From: Symsagittifera roscoffensis
Lineage: Eukaryota > Xenacoelomorpha > Acoela > Convolutidae
Length of the DNA: 64,000 nt
Direction: 5' to 3'
Assembly: GCF_963678635.1 (NCBI RefSeq)
Contig: NC_087064.1
Location: 10,389,671-10,453,670, forward strand
The notes below the pieces were generated by a model, which was not told the origin of the DNA, ran no database searches, and saw only the letters and a program-made list of their open reading frames with translations. A program made the position numbers and the translations under genes. Positions 1 through 12,355 of the stretch are shown in pieces. Every line of letters begins with the position of its first letter. The first letter of the stretch is position 1.

Positions 1-120
1 ATCAACAGTTTCACATGCTTTTTTAAAGTTTTCATTTGCCATTCTTTGTTTTTGTGCATTGAGCAATGCTTGTACAGATTGTAAATAGTGATTGAATTCA
101 AATTTGTTATTGAAGCTCAT
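1..120 (-). CDS. N-terminus of unidentified protein, cut by window edge
   Basis: An ATG at 120-118 on the minus strand opens a frame of 40 codons that runs off the window start without a stop. The peptide begins MSFNNKFEFNHYLQSVQ and is rich in Gln, Asn and Lys, as in a helical protein. I do not recognise the family. The case for a real gene is the stop-free frame, the balanced amino-acid composition and the head-to-head position 194 bp from TRMT61A, which is typical of a divergent gene pair. It could be chance, because 40 codons is short. Confidence 0.4.
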   Translation of the reverse strand, partial: MSFNNKFEFNHYLQSVQALLNAQKQRMANENFKKACETVD

Positions 121-314
121 TTTCTAATTAATATACAAAATAGCATCGAAGTCTGAATTTTCATGGCAATATTGACATATTTATTCAGAACTATCAGATC
201 TAATTAAGAAAAATTTACGTAAATTTCAGATGCTGTTTAAATTTCGTCTGTTAGTTTTCAGATTTTAGATTGCGTACTGATTGAAAGTTAATTGTGGTAA
301 TCATTATCTGCTAA
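121..314. promoter_or_regulatory. Candidate bidirectional promoter
   Basis: This 194-bp AT-rich spacer separates the two divergent start codons. It must hold the 5' UTRs and promoter elements of TRMT61A and of the minus-strand gene. I see no clear TATA box or other named motif, so the call rests on position only. Confidence 0.35.
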
Positions 315-1259
315 ATGGAGGTTGACAGTACTCACGAAATATATGAGACTATGGACACTACTGCGGCAGACACGAAAAATGAGAGCTACTCAATTCTGGA
401 GCCCAAATTAATTGCCCAAGAGTTTGATTGTGCAATTTTGAACTTCACAAGTGACTTTTTGGAAAATAAGTACGTCATTTTGGATCCCAAAAAGTCAATC
501 CAGACTAAATTTGGAATGGTCGTTTTCAAAAACCTCATTGGAAAAGAGTACGGCTCGAAACATGCGTTTTCTTCGAACAACAGTAAAGGGTACTTCTTTC
601 TATTACATTTGACGCCAGAACTATGGACCACAAATTTGAACCATAGAACCCAGATTCTTTACTCTATGGACATTTCTATGATTGTTTTCGAGTTGGATCT
701 TGTCAGTGGAAGCAGGGTGATTGAAACAGGTACTGGGAGTGGGTCTTTAAGTCACTCAATTGCGAGAGCAATTGCACCGAATGGACTACTTATTACTCAC
801 GACTACAGCGCCGAACGAGTTGAAGCGGCCAATCAAGACTTCAAACGCCATGGAATCGACATCATCGCGTGTAGTTCTCAGCGAAATGTGTTGTTGGAAG
901 GCTTTGCGCCTTCATGCAAAGTCAAAAAAGTGGATGCTGTGTTTTTGGACTTGCCTGAACCTTGGAGTGCAATCAAGTTTGCAGCTGAAGTTTTAAAAAT
1001 TGATCATGGACGAATAGCTTGTTTTTGTCCTTGTATTGAACAGGTTCAAAGAACGTGCAATGAGCTGAGAAACTGCAAGTTTCAACACATAGAAACGAAA
1101 GAGTATGTGCTGCGGCCATTCGCAATAATGAATGACACAGTTGCAACTTATAAAGAGGATTTATCAGAGAAGTCATCTTACAAGCAAACTTATCTGAAGA
1201 GAAAAAACTATAAATATACTCATACTGGGTACCTTATTTTTGCATCGTTCTTTGGCTAA
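315..1259 (+). CDS. TRMT61A: tRNA (adenine-N1-)-methyltransferase catalytic subunit, TRM61 family
   Basis: A 314-aa single-exon gene. The family transfers a methyl group from S-adenosylmethionine to N1 of A58 in the T-loop of nuclear-encoded tRNAs, working as a heterotetramer with the non-catalytic TRM6 subunit. Visible hallmarks are the HRTQILYSMD block at residues 110-119, the SAM-binding loop ETGTGSGS at 137-144, motif II HDYSAER at 162-168, the acidic LDLPEPW motif at 211-217 (the Asp is the family's catalytic residue) and a C-terminal HTGY at 303-306. Length is normal for the family. The N-terminus carries about 30 extra residues before the conserved start, so an internal start is possible. 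The 3' end is the left breakpoint of the large tandem duplication, and its last 163 bp recur at 12356-12518. Confidence 0.92.
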   Translation: MEVDSTHEIYETMDTTAADTKNESYSILEPKLIAQEFDCAILNFTSDFLENKYVILDPKKSIQTKFGMVVFKNLIGKEYGSKHAFSSNNSKGYFFLLHLTPELWTTNLNHRTQILYSMDISMIVFELDLVSGSRVIETGTGSGSLSHSIARAIAPNGLLITHDYSAERVEAANQDFKRHGIDIIACSSQRNVLLEGFAPSCKVKKVDAVFLDLPEPWSAIKFAAEVLKIDHGRIACFCPCIEQVQRTCNELRNCKFQHIETKEYVLRPFAIMNDTVATYKEDLSEKSSYKQTYLKRKNYKYTHTGYLIFASFFG

Positions 1260-1998
1260 ATTAATCCTTGAGTAAATCTGCTTTTTTTATCTGTCAATAG
1301 GGGGCGGATCTAGGAGTTTCTAGAGGGGGGGGGGGGGGGGGGTTGCGCATTTTCGAAAGTTTTGGCGACCATGTTTTTTAAGTGGACCAAATTGATTTTC
1401 TGAGATCTCATAAAGCAGTTAAAAGACGCACTTAAAAGAAACAGGTCAAAATTAAGTTTTCTCAAATTGGGTTAATCTTTATCAAAAAATTGCAATCATG
1501 AATTTTTCTTGAGTTTCACAGAGTTTTGCTTTCATTTTTATAAAGAGTAATGAACGTAGTGAAGACTCTCATATAGAACTTGCTGATTTGTTTTGTTTTT
1601 TTTTTCAGGAAAAAGACTTAAAATTTGTTCACGCTCAATTGTGATTTTTCGCGGCTTGACTTGTGATTTTATCAAGTTCAGTACATATCTTTTGTTAAAA
1701 GGAAGGCAAACTCCACTATCGAACAGCAAAATTATAAAGGTCACGAAAAACGTGATCGACTTCTAATTTTGAAATTGGAATTTAATTCTAAAATTGGGTT
1801 AATGTTAACAAACAAAAAAGTGTCCATCATAAATGTTCTACAATTTCAGAGAGCTTTACTTTAAGGCCATCTAATTTTTATTCAAAAGTTAAGATTTTTG
1901 AAAAAAAAACAAGTCGGTTCATTACTCTTTTCCGACTGCCAGTTGGCTATCTTTTTTCTTCAAGTTGAAGTTTTTCAAAACACGAGTCAGTTTTTTTT
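1260..1998. other. TRMT61A downstream flank with poly-G tract
   Basis: No gene is visible. An uninterrupted run of 18 G lies at 1325-1342, preceded by a GGATCTAGGAG-type G-rich stretch. The same block recurs at 12519-13255 with a 17-G run. Confidence 0.6.
1325..1342 (+). repeat. Poly-G tract (18 G)
   Basis: Eighteen consecutive G residues stand in strongly AT-rich DNA. The sequence can form a G-quadruplex. The paralogous tract at 12583-12599 has 17 G, so the length has changed since the duplication. Confidence 0.95.
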
Positions 1999-4900
1999 CA
2001 GTATTTTTTTTCCTGTTTACTTGAGCTCATTCACTCTTTTCCAGCTATCTGTTGGCTATGATTTGAAATTTAAAATAGGTTTCTATTTCAATGGTGCCTG
2101 CCCAAGTGTTTACTGATTCAGGGTTTTGATAAAAAGTGAAAGTAGATTGCTCGGGCAGTGTTGCATAAATGGGTTAATGTTCGGATGGGATCAACGAAGA
2201 TGAAAAATTAGTAGTAACAATTAGTAGTCATTTGGAGCAGTATTGCAGTGATTTGCAAATATTATGTGAACATTAAAAGAAAATCGCTTAATTGGGAAAC
2301 CTTCAGTAACAAAATTGGCCTAAAGATATCATGTATGTTTCATGTTGTTAAAGGTTGGTAGTTTTTCAACCAAAGCATCCTCCATGTTAAATTGAAATCT
2401 TCATGCGCTATGGATGCAACATTTAAACTTTTCTATCGTTTACAATGTTTAAGAAATCTTAGATCGCAATGCTTAAGAAGCACTCAAGAATAACCATCAA
2501 GCTCAATGCTTAAGAGGCGTTAAGGCAAGAACTTTGTGGAACTTCGAATTTTGTGGTCTCGAGTATTCAAGAATTATTTTTGGAAAAGGTCCAAAACGCA
2601 TTTAACAAAAGAAACTCGATTCAACTTCAAAGCTAGACTACCTTATCATTTTTTGTTCAAAATTTTTGCTTACGAATTCATTCCAGTCTGAAACGAATCA
2701 ACAAAACCAGCATTCTCCTTGCTTATAAAAACTAATTGTTACTGAACCGATTCGATGTGATTTATGAAATGAGGAGTGACAAAAACAAAATTTGAAAAAT
2801 AAGTCCTTTGAATACCCATTTTAATATTTGTTAATAAGGAAACTAGAATATGATGGATGGAGAAGCTGAAAAAGTTATTTGAGTTTTTCATTTTGTTTTC
2901 AAAATAGAAACTTAGATGTTGGATGGGAGAGCGTAAAACAATCGATGAAATCTTTAAAAAAAAATTGACCATCTTAATTATTTAACCTCTAATTTTCATG
3001 ATCTTTGAGATAGTGAAAAAAGCAAATTTTCAATATGTAGTCTATTAAATACCCATTTGAATTATTTTCGAAATAAGATTTTGATGAGATTGGATGGAGA
3101 AGCGGAAAAAGTTAATGATTATTTCAAGTAACATGTTGTCTCAATAGTTTTTGACCCATCAGAACTGCAGCATGATTTTTGAAATAAAGAATGACAGAAA
3201 CAAAATTTGAGTTTTTGTAGGAATGTAGGATTGAGGAGCGGAAAACATTATTGATGCTTTCAAGAAACATTTTGTCCCTTCTTTTTTACACTCATCATAA
3301 TCGTTTGTTGATCTTTGAAATAACAAAGACACTAACCAATTTTGAATATGTAGTCTCTTGAATATTTCTGATTTTTTTTTCAAATAAGAAATTTCTGTGT
3401 TGGATGTAGGAGCGGAAAAAGGAAATGATTTTCTCAAAGAAAAATTTGTCGACCCATCAGAAATGCACATTGGTTTTGAAATAAAGAGTGCAGAAAAAAA
3501 TAGGAATATTCATTCTATTGAATACCCATTTGAGTTTCTTCAAAATGGAAAGTCGAACATGTAGGATTGAGGAGCGGAAAACATTATTGATTCTCTTGAA
3601 GAAAAAATTTTCCCGTCCTTACTGCACCCATCACAATTGTATTATAATCTTTGAAATAAGGTAGACAGAAACCAGTTTTGAGTATGTAGTCTCCTGAATA
3701 TTTCAGAAATTTTAAAAACGGACACTTTTGTATGTCAGAAGATTTTTGAAATGAGGAGTGACAGAAACCAAATTTGAGTATTTCGAATTTCTTCAAAATT
3801 GAAACTTTTATATCTTTTCTTGTGTATTTCGAATTTCATCAAAACTGAAACTTTTATATCTTGGACGTGGGAGCATAAAACAGCCGATAGATACTTTATT
3901 TTTATTTTGACCATCTTGTTTGTTCCACCTCAAATGTGTCATGATCTTTATTAAAAGAAGTGGAATACACAAATTTTCAATAGGTAGTTTTTTATATGCG
4001 TATTGAAATATAATCAACTTGGAGGTTTGAATATATAGGATGGAAAAGCGGACAAATTTAATGATTATTTCAAGGAACATTTTGTATCATCGTTTTTCGA
4101 CCCATCAGAAATGAATCTAAATTTTTGAAATAAGGAAGGACAGAAACAATATTCGATTATTTAGTCTATTGAATACCCATTTAATTTTCTTCAAAATAGA
4201 AACATGAAAATGTAAGATTGAGCAGCGGAAAAACATATCGATTCTTTCTTTCACATAACGTTTTGTCCCATCTTTTTTGCACCTATCACAATTTTATGTT
4301 GATCTTTGAAATAAGATAGACAGAAACCAGTTTTGAATATGTAATATCTTGAAAATTTTAAATTTTTTAGTGATAAAAACGTTAATATGCCAGATTTAGG
4401 AGCGAAAAAACACGTGATTCTTTCAATGAACGTGTTGTCTCATCACTTGCTGACCCATCAAAATGTATCTTTGTTTTTGAAAAAAAGGAATGACATAATC
4501 AAAGTTTGAATATTAAGTCTATTGAATGCTTAATTGAATTGTTTTTGGAGGAGCGAAAAAAGCTAGTGACTCTTTCAAGGAGCATGCTGTTCCATCACCA
4601 CTTTTCGACCCATCACAAATATGTCTAGATTTTTGACATATAGAGTAACATAAACAAAAGTTGAATATATAGTCCCTTGAATACTGAGTATTTAGGAGGG
4701 AGGATCGGAAAAAAAAATTATTGATTTTCTCAAAGAACTTTTTGTTAAATTTTTCTAGCATCCATCATAATTGTTTCTTGATCTTTGAAATAAGATAGGC
4801 AGAAATCAGTTTTGAAAAGGTAGTCTCTTGATTTTTTCTGATTGTTTAAAAATTTGCGATGATTGTCTTATCACTTTTCGACCGATTAGAAATATATCTT

Positions 4901-5940
4901 CATTTTTGAAATAAGGAATGACAGAAACAAAATCGGGAAATTTTATCTAATGATTACACATTTGATTTTCTTTTAAAAAGAAAATTTGGATATGTAGGAT
5001 GGAGGAGCGGAAAAGGCTTATGATTTTTGCAAGGATAGTATTGTCCCATCAATTTTCTACCATCACAAATCTATCTTGATCTTCGAAATAAAGACAAGAA
5101 GAAATGAAATTGAATATATGATCTATTGAATATCCATATTTAGTTTTTTCAAAATAGAAAGTTGATGATGTAGGACGGTGGAGCGGAAAAGAGTCGATGA
5201 TTACTATATTTTATATTTTGATACAATTTTTTTTCGACCGAGCACAAACATCGGTGGCGGAAGTTCTATGCAATTAATTGCTCCGACGTTTGAAATATGC
5301 GAATGAACCGTTGTATTCGGTTAAGTTTTAGTTTTGTTTTTCACGCAGGTACCACAAATAATCATCGGAATGGGACGAGTTAGTTATATTGAAGCCTTGA
5401 TATTCGTTGCGTTTGATATTCCTGCTCGACTTTTTTCAGCTGCCATAGATACATACAGTCCCAAGCTAGGGCTTGAAATCCCTAGACAAATTTATTGGCA
5501 GCTAAGTAGTTTGGATACGCTTTTCGGGTCAAAAGAGACAAATACAAATTCTTCTTTGAACTTTACCACTGACACATGAAGAATTTTTTTATCGATCCAT
5601 TCTACAAATCTGGTTCTTGGTAAGTTTTTGCTCCTAGTAGCATTTTCAACTGGCAAACTTCCGGGAAAATTACTTTTTTGTTTGAAGTGCAACACTGCAA
5701 AAAAGACTCTTCAGGTGAGTTGTAATCGTGCAAAGCATCAAAAATTGTCTTGGAAATTGGGCTATTTAACACAAATTCGACCGCTTCGTGACTTAGAACA
5801 ATGTGGGATGAGCTTTTATATTTCTTCGAATTGTAAGGAAGTTGCTCCGGATATCTGTCCATGTTTGGCTTCAAAGAAGGACCTTAAAAACAGGTGAATT
5901 CAATTTTGAATTTTTGCCCACTTGAAAAATTCAAAGATTT
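1999..5940. repeat. GCNT last-exon module, copy 1, with ~170-bp repeat array
   Basis: The module starts at CAGTATTTTTTT, runs through about 700 bp of unique-looking sequence and then through an array from about 2740 to 5220. The array has some 12 to 15 degenerate repeats of roughly 120 to 185 bp (commonly about 170). Repeats are recognised by recurring GGAGCGGAAAA, CGACCCATCA and GAAATAAGGA-TGACAGAAAC words. The module ends with an orphan GCNT last exon. It contains no other gene. Confidence 0.75.
5380..5882 (-). pseudogene. Orphan last exon of GCNT-like gene
   Basis: This minus-strand sequence matches exon 3 of the intact gene at 16673-17193. It keeps the splice acceptor (TTTTTAAG at 5883-5890) and the LSHEAVEFVL and NSPEESF motifs of core-2/I-branching transferases. 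Relative to the intact exon it has a one-base loss in the A-run of minus-strand coding sequence near 5587, which shifts the frame before the conserved C-terminal Cys-Ile-Leu-Gly segment. The insert region near 5690 also differs. No middle or first exon lies directly upstream, so this is a leftover of module amplification. It could only be used as an alternative last exon. Confidence 0.7.
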
Positions 5941-8900
5941 CAGTATTTTTTTTTCCTGTTTGCTTGAGCTCATTGTCTCTTCTCCAGCTATCTGTTGGCT
6001 ATGACTTGAAATTTAAAATAAAAATAGGTTTGTATTTCAATGGTGCCTGCCCAAGTGTTTACTGATTGAGGGTTTTGATAAAAAGTGAAAGTAAATTGCT
6101 CGGGCAGTGTTGCATAAATGGGTTAATGTTCGGATGGGATCAACGAAAATGAAAAATTAGTAGTAACAATTAGTAGTCATTTGGAGCAGTATTGCAGTGA
6201 TTTGCAAATATAATATGAACATTAAAAAAAATCGCTCAATTGGGAAACCTTCAGTAACAAAGTTGGCCTAAAGATATCATGTATGTTTCATGTTGTTAAA
6301 GGTTGGTAGTTTTTCAACCAAAGCATCCTCCATGTTAAATTGAAACCTTCATGCGCTATGGATGCAACATTTAAAATTTTCTATCGTTTACAATGTTTAA
6401 GAAATCTTAGATCGCAATGCTTAAGAAGCACTCAAGAATAACCATCAAGCTCAATGTTTAAGAGGCGTTAAGGCAAGAGTTTGTGGAACTTTGAATTCTT
6501 CTTAAGTCTCGAGTATTCAAGAATTATTTTTGGAAAAGGTCCAAAACGCATTTAACAAAAAAAACTCGATTAAACTTCAAAGCTAGACTACCTTATCATT
6601 TTTTGTTCAAAATTTTCGTTACAAATTCATTCCAGTCTGAAACGAATCAACAAAACCAGCATTCTCCTTGCTTATAAAAACTAATTATTAGTGAACCGAT
6701 TCGATACGATTTATGAAATGAGGAGTGACAAGAATAATTGTTAGTGAACCGATTCGATGCGATTTATGAAATGAGGAGTGACAGGAAAAAAATTTGAAAA
6801 TTTATTCCTGTGAATACCCATTCTAATATTTGTAAATAAGGAAACTAGAATATGATAGATGGAGAAGCTGAAAAAGTTATTTGAGTATTTCATTTTGTTT
6901 TCAAAATAGAAACTTAGATGTTGGATGGGAGAGCGTAAAACAGCCGATTAAATCTTTAAAAAATATTTTGACCATCTTAATTATTTAACCTCTAATTTTC
7001 ATGATCTTTGAGATACAGTGAAAAAAGCAAATTTTCAATATGTAGTCTATTAAATACCCATTTGAATTATTTTCAAAATGAGATTTTGATGAGATTGGAT
7101 GGAGAAGCGGAAAAAGTTAATGATTATTTCAAGTAACATGTTGTCTCAATAGTTTTTGACCCATCAGAACTGCAGCATGATTTTTGAAATAAAGAATGAC
7201 AGAAACAAAATTTGAGTTTTTGTAGGAATGTAGGATTGAGGAGCGGAAAACATTATTGATGCTTTCAAGAAACATTTTGTCCCTTCTTTTTTACACTCAT
7301 CATAATCGTTTGTTGATCTTTGAAATAACAAAGACACTAACCAATTTCGAATATGTAGTCTCTTGAATATTTCTGATTTTTTTTTTCAAATAAGAAATTT
7401 CTGTGTTGGATGTAGGAGCGGAAAAAGGAAATGGTTTTCTCAAAGAAAAATTTGTCGACCCATCAGAAATGCACATTGGTTTCGAAATAAAGAGTGCAGA
7501 AAAAAAATACGAATATTCATTCTATTGAATACCCATTTGAGTTTCTTCAAAATTGAAAGTTGAACATGTTGAATTGAGGAGCGGAAAACATAATTGATTC
7601 TCTTGAAGAAAAAATTTTCCCATCCTTACTGCACCCATCACAATTGTATTATAATCTTCGAAATGAGGTAGACAGAAACCAGTTTTGAGTATGTAGTCTC
7701 CTGAACATTTCAGAAATTTTAAAAACGGACACTTTTGTATGTCAGAAGATTATTGAAATGAGGAGTGACAGAAACCAAATTTGAGTATTTCGAGTTTCTT
7801 CAAAATTGAAACTTTTATATCTTTTCTTGTGTATTTCGAATTTCATCAAAACTGAAACTTTTATATCTTGGACGTGGGAGCATAAAACAGCCGATAGATA
7901 CTCTATTTTTATTTTGACCATCTTGTTTGTTCCACCAAATGTGTCATGATCTTTATTAAAAGAAGTGGAATGCACAAATTTTCAATAGGTCGTTTTTTAT
8001 ATGCGTATTGATAAATAATCAACTTGGAGGTTTGAATATATAGGATGGAAAAGCGGACAAATTTAATGATTATTTCAAGGAACATTTTGTATCATCGTTT
8101 TTCGACCCATCAGAAATGTATCTAAATTTTTGAAATAAGGAAGGACAGAAACAATATTCGAATATTTAGTCTATTGAATACCCATTTAATTTTCTTCAAA
8201 ATAGAAACATGAAAATGCAAGATTGAGCAGCGGAAAAACATATCGATATTTAGTTTTTTCAAAATAGAAAGTTGATGATGTAGGACGGTGGATCGGAAAA
8301 GAGTCGATGATTACTATAATTTATATAATGATACAATTTCTTTTCGACCCAGCACAAACATCGGTGACGGAAGTTCTTTGCAATTAATTGCTCCGACGTT
8401 TGAAATATGCGGATGAACCGTTGTATTCGGGTAAGTTTTAGTTTTGTTTTTCACGCAGGTACCACAAATAATCATCGGAATGGGACGAGTTAATTATATT
8501 GAAGCCTTGATACTCGTTGCGTTTGATATTCCTGCTCGACTTTTTTCAGCTGCCCTAGATACATACAGTCCCAAGCTAGGGCTTGAAATCCCTAGACAAA
8601 TTTATTGGCAGCTAAGTAGTTTGGATACGCTTTTCGGGTCAAAAGAGACAAATGTTTCACTCTTAGAATACAAATTCTTCTTTGAACTTTACCACTGACA
8701 CATGAAGAATTTTTTTATCGATCCATTCTACAAATCTGGTTCTTGGTAAGTTTTTGCTTCTAGCAGCATTTTCAACTGGCAAACTTCCGGGTAAATTACT
8801 TTTTTTGATTGAACTGCAACACTGCAAAAAAAGACTCTTCAGGTGAGTTGTAATCGTGCAAAGCATCAAAAATCGTCTTGGAAATTGGGCTTTTTAACAC

Positions 8901-9068
8901 AAATTCGACCGCTTCGTGACTTAGAACAATGTGGGATGAGCTTTTATATTTCTTCAAATTGTAAGGAAGTTGCTCCGGATATCTGTCCATGTTTGGCTTC
9001 AAAGAAGGACCTTAAAAACAGGTGAATTCAAATTTGAATTTTTGCCCACTTGAAAAATTCAAAGATTT
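5941..9068. repeat. GCNT last-exon module, copy 2, with ~170-bp repeat array
   Basis: A second direct copy of the module at 1999-5940, with a shorter array from about 6690 to 8260. Near 8240 it jumps from one repeat type to the final repeat before the exon, an internal deletion of several repeat units compared with copies 1 and 3. At 6684-6780 a short block (GAACCGATTCGATGCGATTTATGAAATGAGGAGTGACA) is itself doubled. The GCNT exon ends the module. Confidence 0.75.
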
Positions 9069-10800
9069 CAGTATTTTTTTTCCTGTTTGCTTGAGCTCAT
9101 TGTCTCTTCTCCAGCTATCTGTTGGCTATGATTTGAAATATAAAATAAAAATAGGTTTGTATTTCAATGGTGCCTTTCAATTTCAAAGTGTTTACTGATT
9201 GAGGGTTTTGATAAAAAGTGAAAGTAAATTGCTCGGGCAGTGTTGCATAAATGGGTTAATGTTCGGATGGGATCAACGAAGATTAAAAATTAGTAGTAAC
9301 AATTAGTAGTCATTTGGAGCAGTATTGCAGTGATTTGCAAATATAATATGAACATTAAAAGAAAATCGCTTAATTGGGAAACCTTCAGTAAAATAATTGG
9401 CCTAAAGATATCATGTATGTTTCTTGTTGTTAAAGGTTGATCCTTTCTCCTCAATCTTCAGCTGTTAAAAAAAGAATGTCAAAATAAAGAAAAAGAAAAA
9501 AAAGCATAGTGCTCAAAGTCAACTAAGAATTAGAAAAAAACTGATAAGAAAAAAAATCTCCACAAATGCCCAGAATTAAGAACCGATTGCGTAAAAAGTC
9601 GGAAACTGCTATTTTTCAACTTTGTTTCATTGAAATATCCAGACAAAATTTACCTCTTCATAATTTAAACTTTGTCTGGGACATCATTTCAATTTACTGT
9701 ATTTCGAGACTTTAATGAGCATAAAATAATTTCAGCATACACCAACCTTCAACTAAGTTTGCACCCTTCAAGTTTTTAAGGCTATTTGTGACCAGAAGAA
9801 ACTCTTCCCCCGTCAAGTGCACGTAGTATTTCCTCTTGTCAGATCGGGCCATAAGATTTTCCATACACTGAAGAACCGCTTTCAGAATAGACACGTCTCC
9901 CCAAGTGATGTCGACAGGATTTGAGGCCACGAAGACGTTTTCCGGGAAGCAATCTACAAGTCACTGCATCTAAAAGTACTTGCAATTAAACTTTTTGAAA
10001 AACCATTCGAAGATATCTGATATATCGAACTATTACTCATACTTTTTAGTATAGATTTAAGGTGAAGAAAGCTCTTCTTGCTCAATTGATGATTTTTTGA
10101 TATGTCTGAAATTTTGGAAAGTCTCGGGAACCGTAAAATTAATTTTGACTGTGACTGAAAAATATTTCCTTTTTTCATCTATATATATAGCTAAGTATTG
10201 ATCTGTTTTCATAAGAGAACAAAATTGAAACCAAAATTTTGCTGTTACTTTGTAAAAAAAATTTTAGTGACAAGGTAAAAATCATGCCATGTATTTGAAC
10301 TCTTTATCCGCCCCTTCATCGACGTGGAAACAGTAGAAGTTGTTCTTCGTGTAGATCAACCTCAGCAACTGCTCCACTTGATCGAAGTTATGGTAAACCA
10401 AAATTCCGAAGGCGATTGGAAACTCTCTCTAAGTCATTCACTGATTCTCTCTTATTGAAATATAAATGCTCGGCGAAATATTTTTCACAAGTTGCTGATG
10501 AAATGTAGTCGAGAGTTTTCGCGTTGAATCGATGACGCTCTAGAGTGCGCCAATTAACAAGAAGTTTCGAAGCGCTCTCATTCGCAAAGTTGTCGCAAAT
10601 ATGACTTAAATCAGATTGTTTCGAGGTCAGATCACACGTATTTTCTGTTTCATTCCTGAAGGTGTACATTTTTTCTTCCAGGAAAAATCTCTTGTTAACT
10701 CTATTTTTGACAGTGTCATAATGAGTTACGTGTGCTATTGTTGTAATCATAAAAATAAAAATGCGAAGAAAAAAAACTTTCTCAAATTCGATCTCAGCAT
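8490..10800 (-). pseudogene. GCNT-like glycosyltransferase pseudogene (unit 1 copy)
   Basis: Three minus-strand blocks align with the intact gene of unit 2: exon 1 10288-10800, exon 2 9747-9969, exon 3 8490-9010. Exon 1 has a one-base indel in the membrane-anchor segment and a two-base loss in a CT run near 10428, both shifting the frame. Its splice donor is GC where unit 2 has GT. Exon 2 has a stop (TGA) replacing the Trp codon at its third codon, plus an in-frame 15-bp loss. Exon 3 carries one extra base near 8805 and one missing base near 8710. So many lesions make a functional product implausible. The unit 1 copy has evidently decayed while unit 2 stayed intact. Confidence 0.85.
9069..9440. 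repeat. Truncated third start of the last-exon module
   Basis: The first ~370 bp of the module at 1999 and 5941 recur here and then break off at about 9440, where normal GCNT intron sequence (TCCTCAATCTTCAGCTGTTAAAA) resumes. It marks one end of the internal tandem duplication in unit 1. The unit 2 intron at about 17230 shows the same downstream sequence without this insertion. Confidence 0.7.
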
Positions 10801-11174
10801 AATTTATCAAGAACTATAACCGATTGAATCAAAACGCATCTGAATTGCTTTCATTGTTTTGATTTATATTCCTCAAAACAATAGTTTTGATTTCTATGGC
10901 TCAAAAATACTGTGGTGAACGAATTGTTAATAAGTGTAGGTCGTTGGCTTTCCTGAGTTGCCAATAGTTTTTAAGTGTTTTACTTAATCCGAAAACCAAC
11001 GAGATTCAAATTTTTTATTCAATTCGCCGGATTTTTTTTCGTCCAACCATTGAAACAGGAAGACATGAAATTTTCAAATGTTGCTTATGATTTAAAATTG
11101 ATGCAAAGCAGTGGTTTCCGATTGAAGAATAAACGTCCTAACTAAATGCAGAATACAATAAGCGTACGTAACAG
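10801..11174. other. Upstream flank of GCNT pseudogene
   Basis: No gene is visible. The block corresponds to 18686-19474 in unit 2. It includes the uninterrupted site GAATACAATAAGCG at 11151-11164, where unit 2 carries a Helentron-like insertion. Confidence 0.6.
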
Positions 11175-11283
11175 GTTGCTCTTCAGTGATAACCGGGTGG
11201 TGGTTAAATATATAATAATTGTAGATAAGGGTACACCGTCTGTTTATCCAACTACCTATTTTTAGCGCGATAGGTCGTGCAAC
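11175..11283 (-). ncRNA. Retroelement-leader-like structured RNA module, copy C
   Basis: On the minus strand, TTAGACTAAGAAGTTGCACG and AGACGGTGTACCC match the leaders of the two large retroelements at 50799-50908 and 52790-52900. The predicted fold is kept although sequence differs. The outer stem GTTGC pairs with GCAAC, the first inner stem is CCTAT/ATAGG (CTATC/GATAG in the retroelements) and the second inner stem is TAACC/GGTTA (ATGAGTTA/TAACTCAT there). It is probably a relic of a related retroelement leader. Whether it is transcribed is unknown. Confidence 0.5.
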
Positions 11284-12355
11284 TTCTTAGTCTAACATGG
11301 TCTTATAAATAGATCCTAAACATTACTGGTGAAATATTTAGATTAAGATATAGAGATCGTGAAGCAATAACTATAGAAAAACCTGTTTTCAGAAAAAAAA
11401 CCTCGAATGTGGTTTTGTCTTTGATTCATGATCAATCGGGATCCGATTGTATGTTGCATCCATATATTTTTGCTTTTTTCCTCGGGTTTTTGGGCAAAAG
11501 TCGCTTGGGGGGAAATGTTTTACTAGGCCAGAGAGAGTGATTAGAGCAAGATGTGTACGATTTGCTTTGGGAATTTAGATCGTAGAACTGTGCTCAGGTT
11601 TTCGACGAGAAATTCCAGAGTGAGATACGATATATACGATAAATATGGTGTAGTGAGGAGACTGTGCCATAAATATTTTTCTCAACCTCATTGTACTCAG
11701 TTTTCCTCCCTTATGGAAGTATCAATTGGTGGTATTCTATGCAGCAAGAACGTCCAAACTGTTTTTGGTGGTTTTCTTTTGTTCAGCGACGTGTTTTTTG
11801 TTCAGCGACGGGAATTTTCTTTACAGTAAAACATAATTTTTTGCATCGGGGTGAAACTTGACGAAACACGCATTTATTAAAAGTCTGCTAGATTTGGATG
11901 AATATCAAACACCAGCAAAGCTAACCTACGCGATTTTCATAAGTTTTTATAAATTGGAATTCATACATTCAGTCGTTAGGTTTCCTGAACATAAGTTAGG
12001 TTTTTGACATAAAAACGAATTATAGCAACAATATTTGATATAACTGAATGTTAAGACAAACTACACATGATGAAGTGAAAACGGGTTTTGATCTTTGTAT
12101 TGGGCCTTTCAGTCTTTTTCTGCTTCTAAAAACCAAGTATCGCAAAAAAATCGTCAAAAAGATGGGTGTGCAGCAATATGTTGTTGGAGCCTTTTCGGTT
12201 GTGATTTCATTGTGAATAGAAAACTTTTGAAAATTTACGCGGTATTGAGAAGTCTGGCTTGTTTGTTTTATAGATTTGCATTTCACTTTCACAGTTGCAA
12301 GCTAGCATGCGCAGTATATTGAGATGACTCGCTTTTTTCAACCTAACTCGCTAAT
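11284..12355. other. Distal flank of duplication unit 1
   Basis: No gene is supported. The stretch recurs at 20131-21843 in unit 2. Short open frames here (for example 11551-11829) are not preserved as protein in unit 2. Confidence 0.55.

Larger units (their letters stand above)
1097..12355. repeat. Tandem segmental duplication, unit 1
   Basis: The sequence from 1097 recurs from 12356 in the same orientation and largely the same order: TRMT61A 3' end, poly-G tract, GCNT last-exon module, middle exon, first exon, upstream flank. The junction at 12355/12356 joins the far end of the unit to the TRMT61A 3' end. The unit is 11,259 bp and holds two last-exon modules (1999-5940 and 5941-9068) plus a truncated third start at 9069-9440. 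Unit 2 holds only one. Confidence 0.85.

Noticed and set aside
2740-5220. Regular repeats that might suggest a CRISPR array
   Set aside because: The genome is eukaryotic and the repeats are ~170-bp degenerate units without unique spacers between identical repeats.
5334-5579. Plus-strand ORF of 81 aa, repeated at 8444-8698 and 16627-16881 with high similarity
   Set aside because: It is the antisense of the GCNT last exon. Conservation follows from the duplicated exon on the minus strand.
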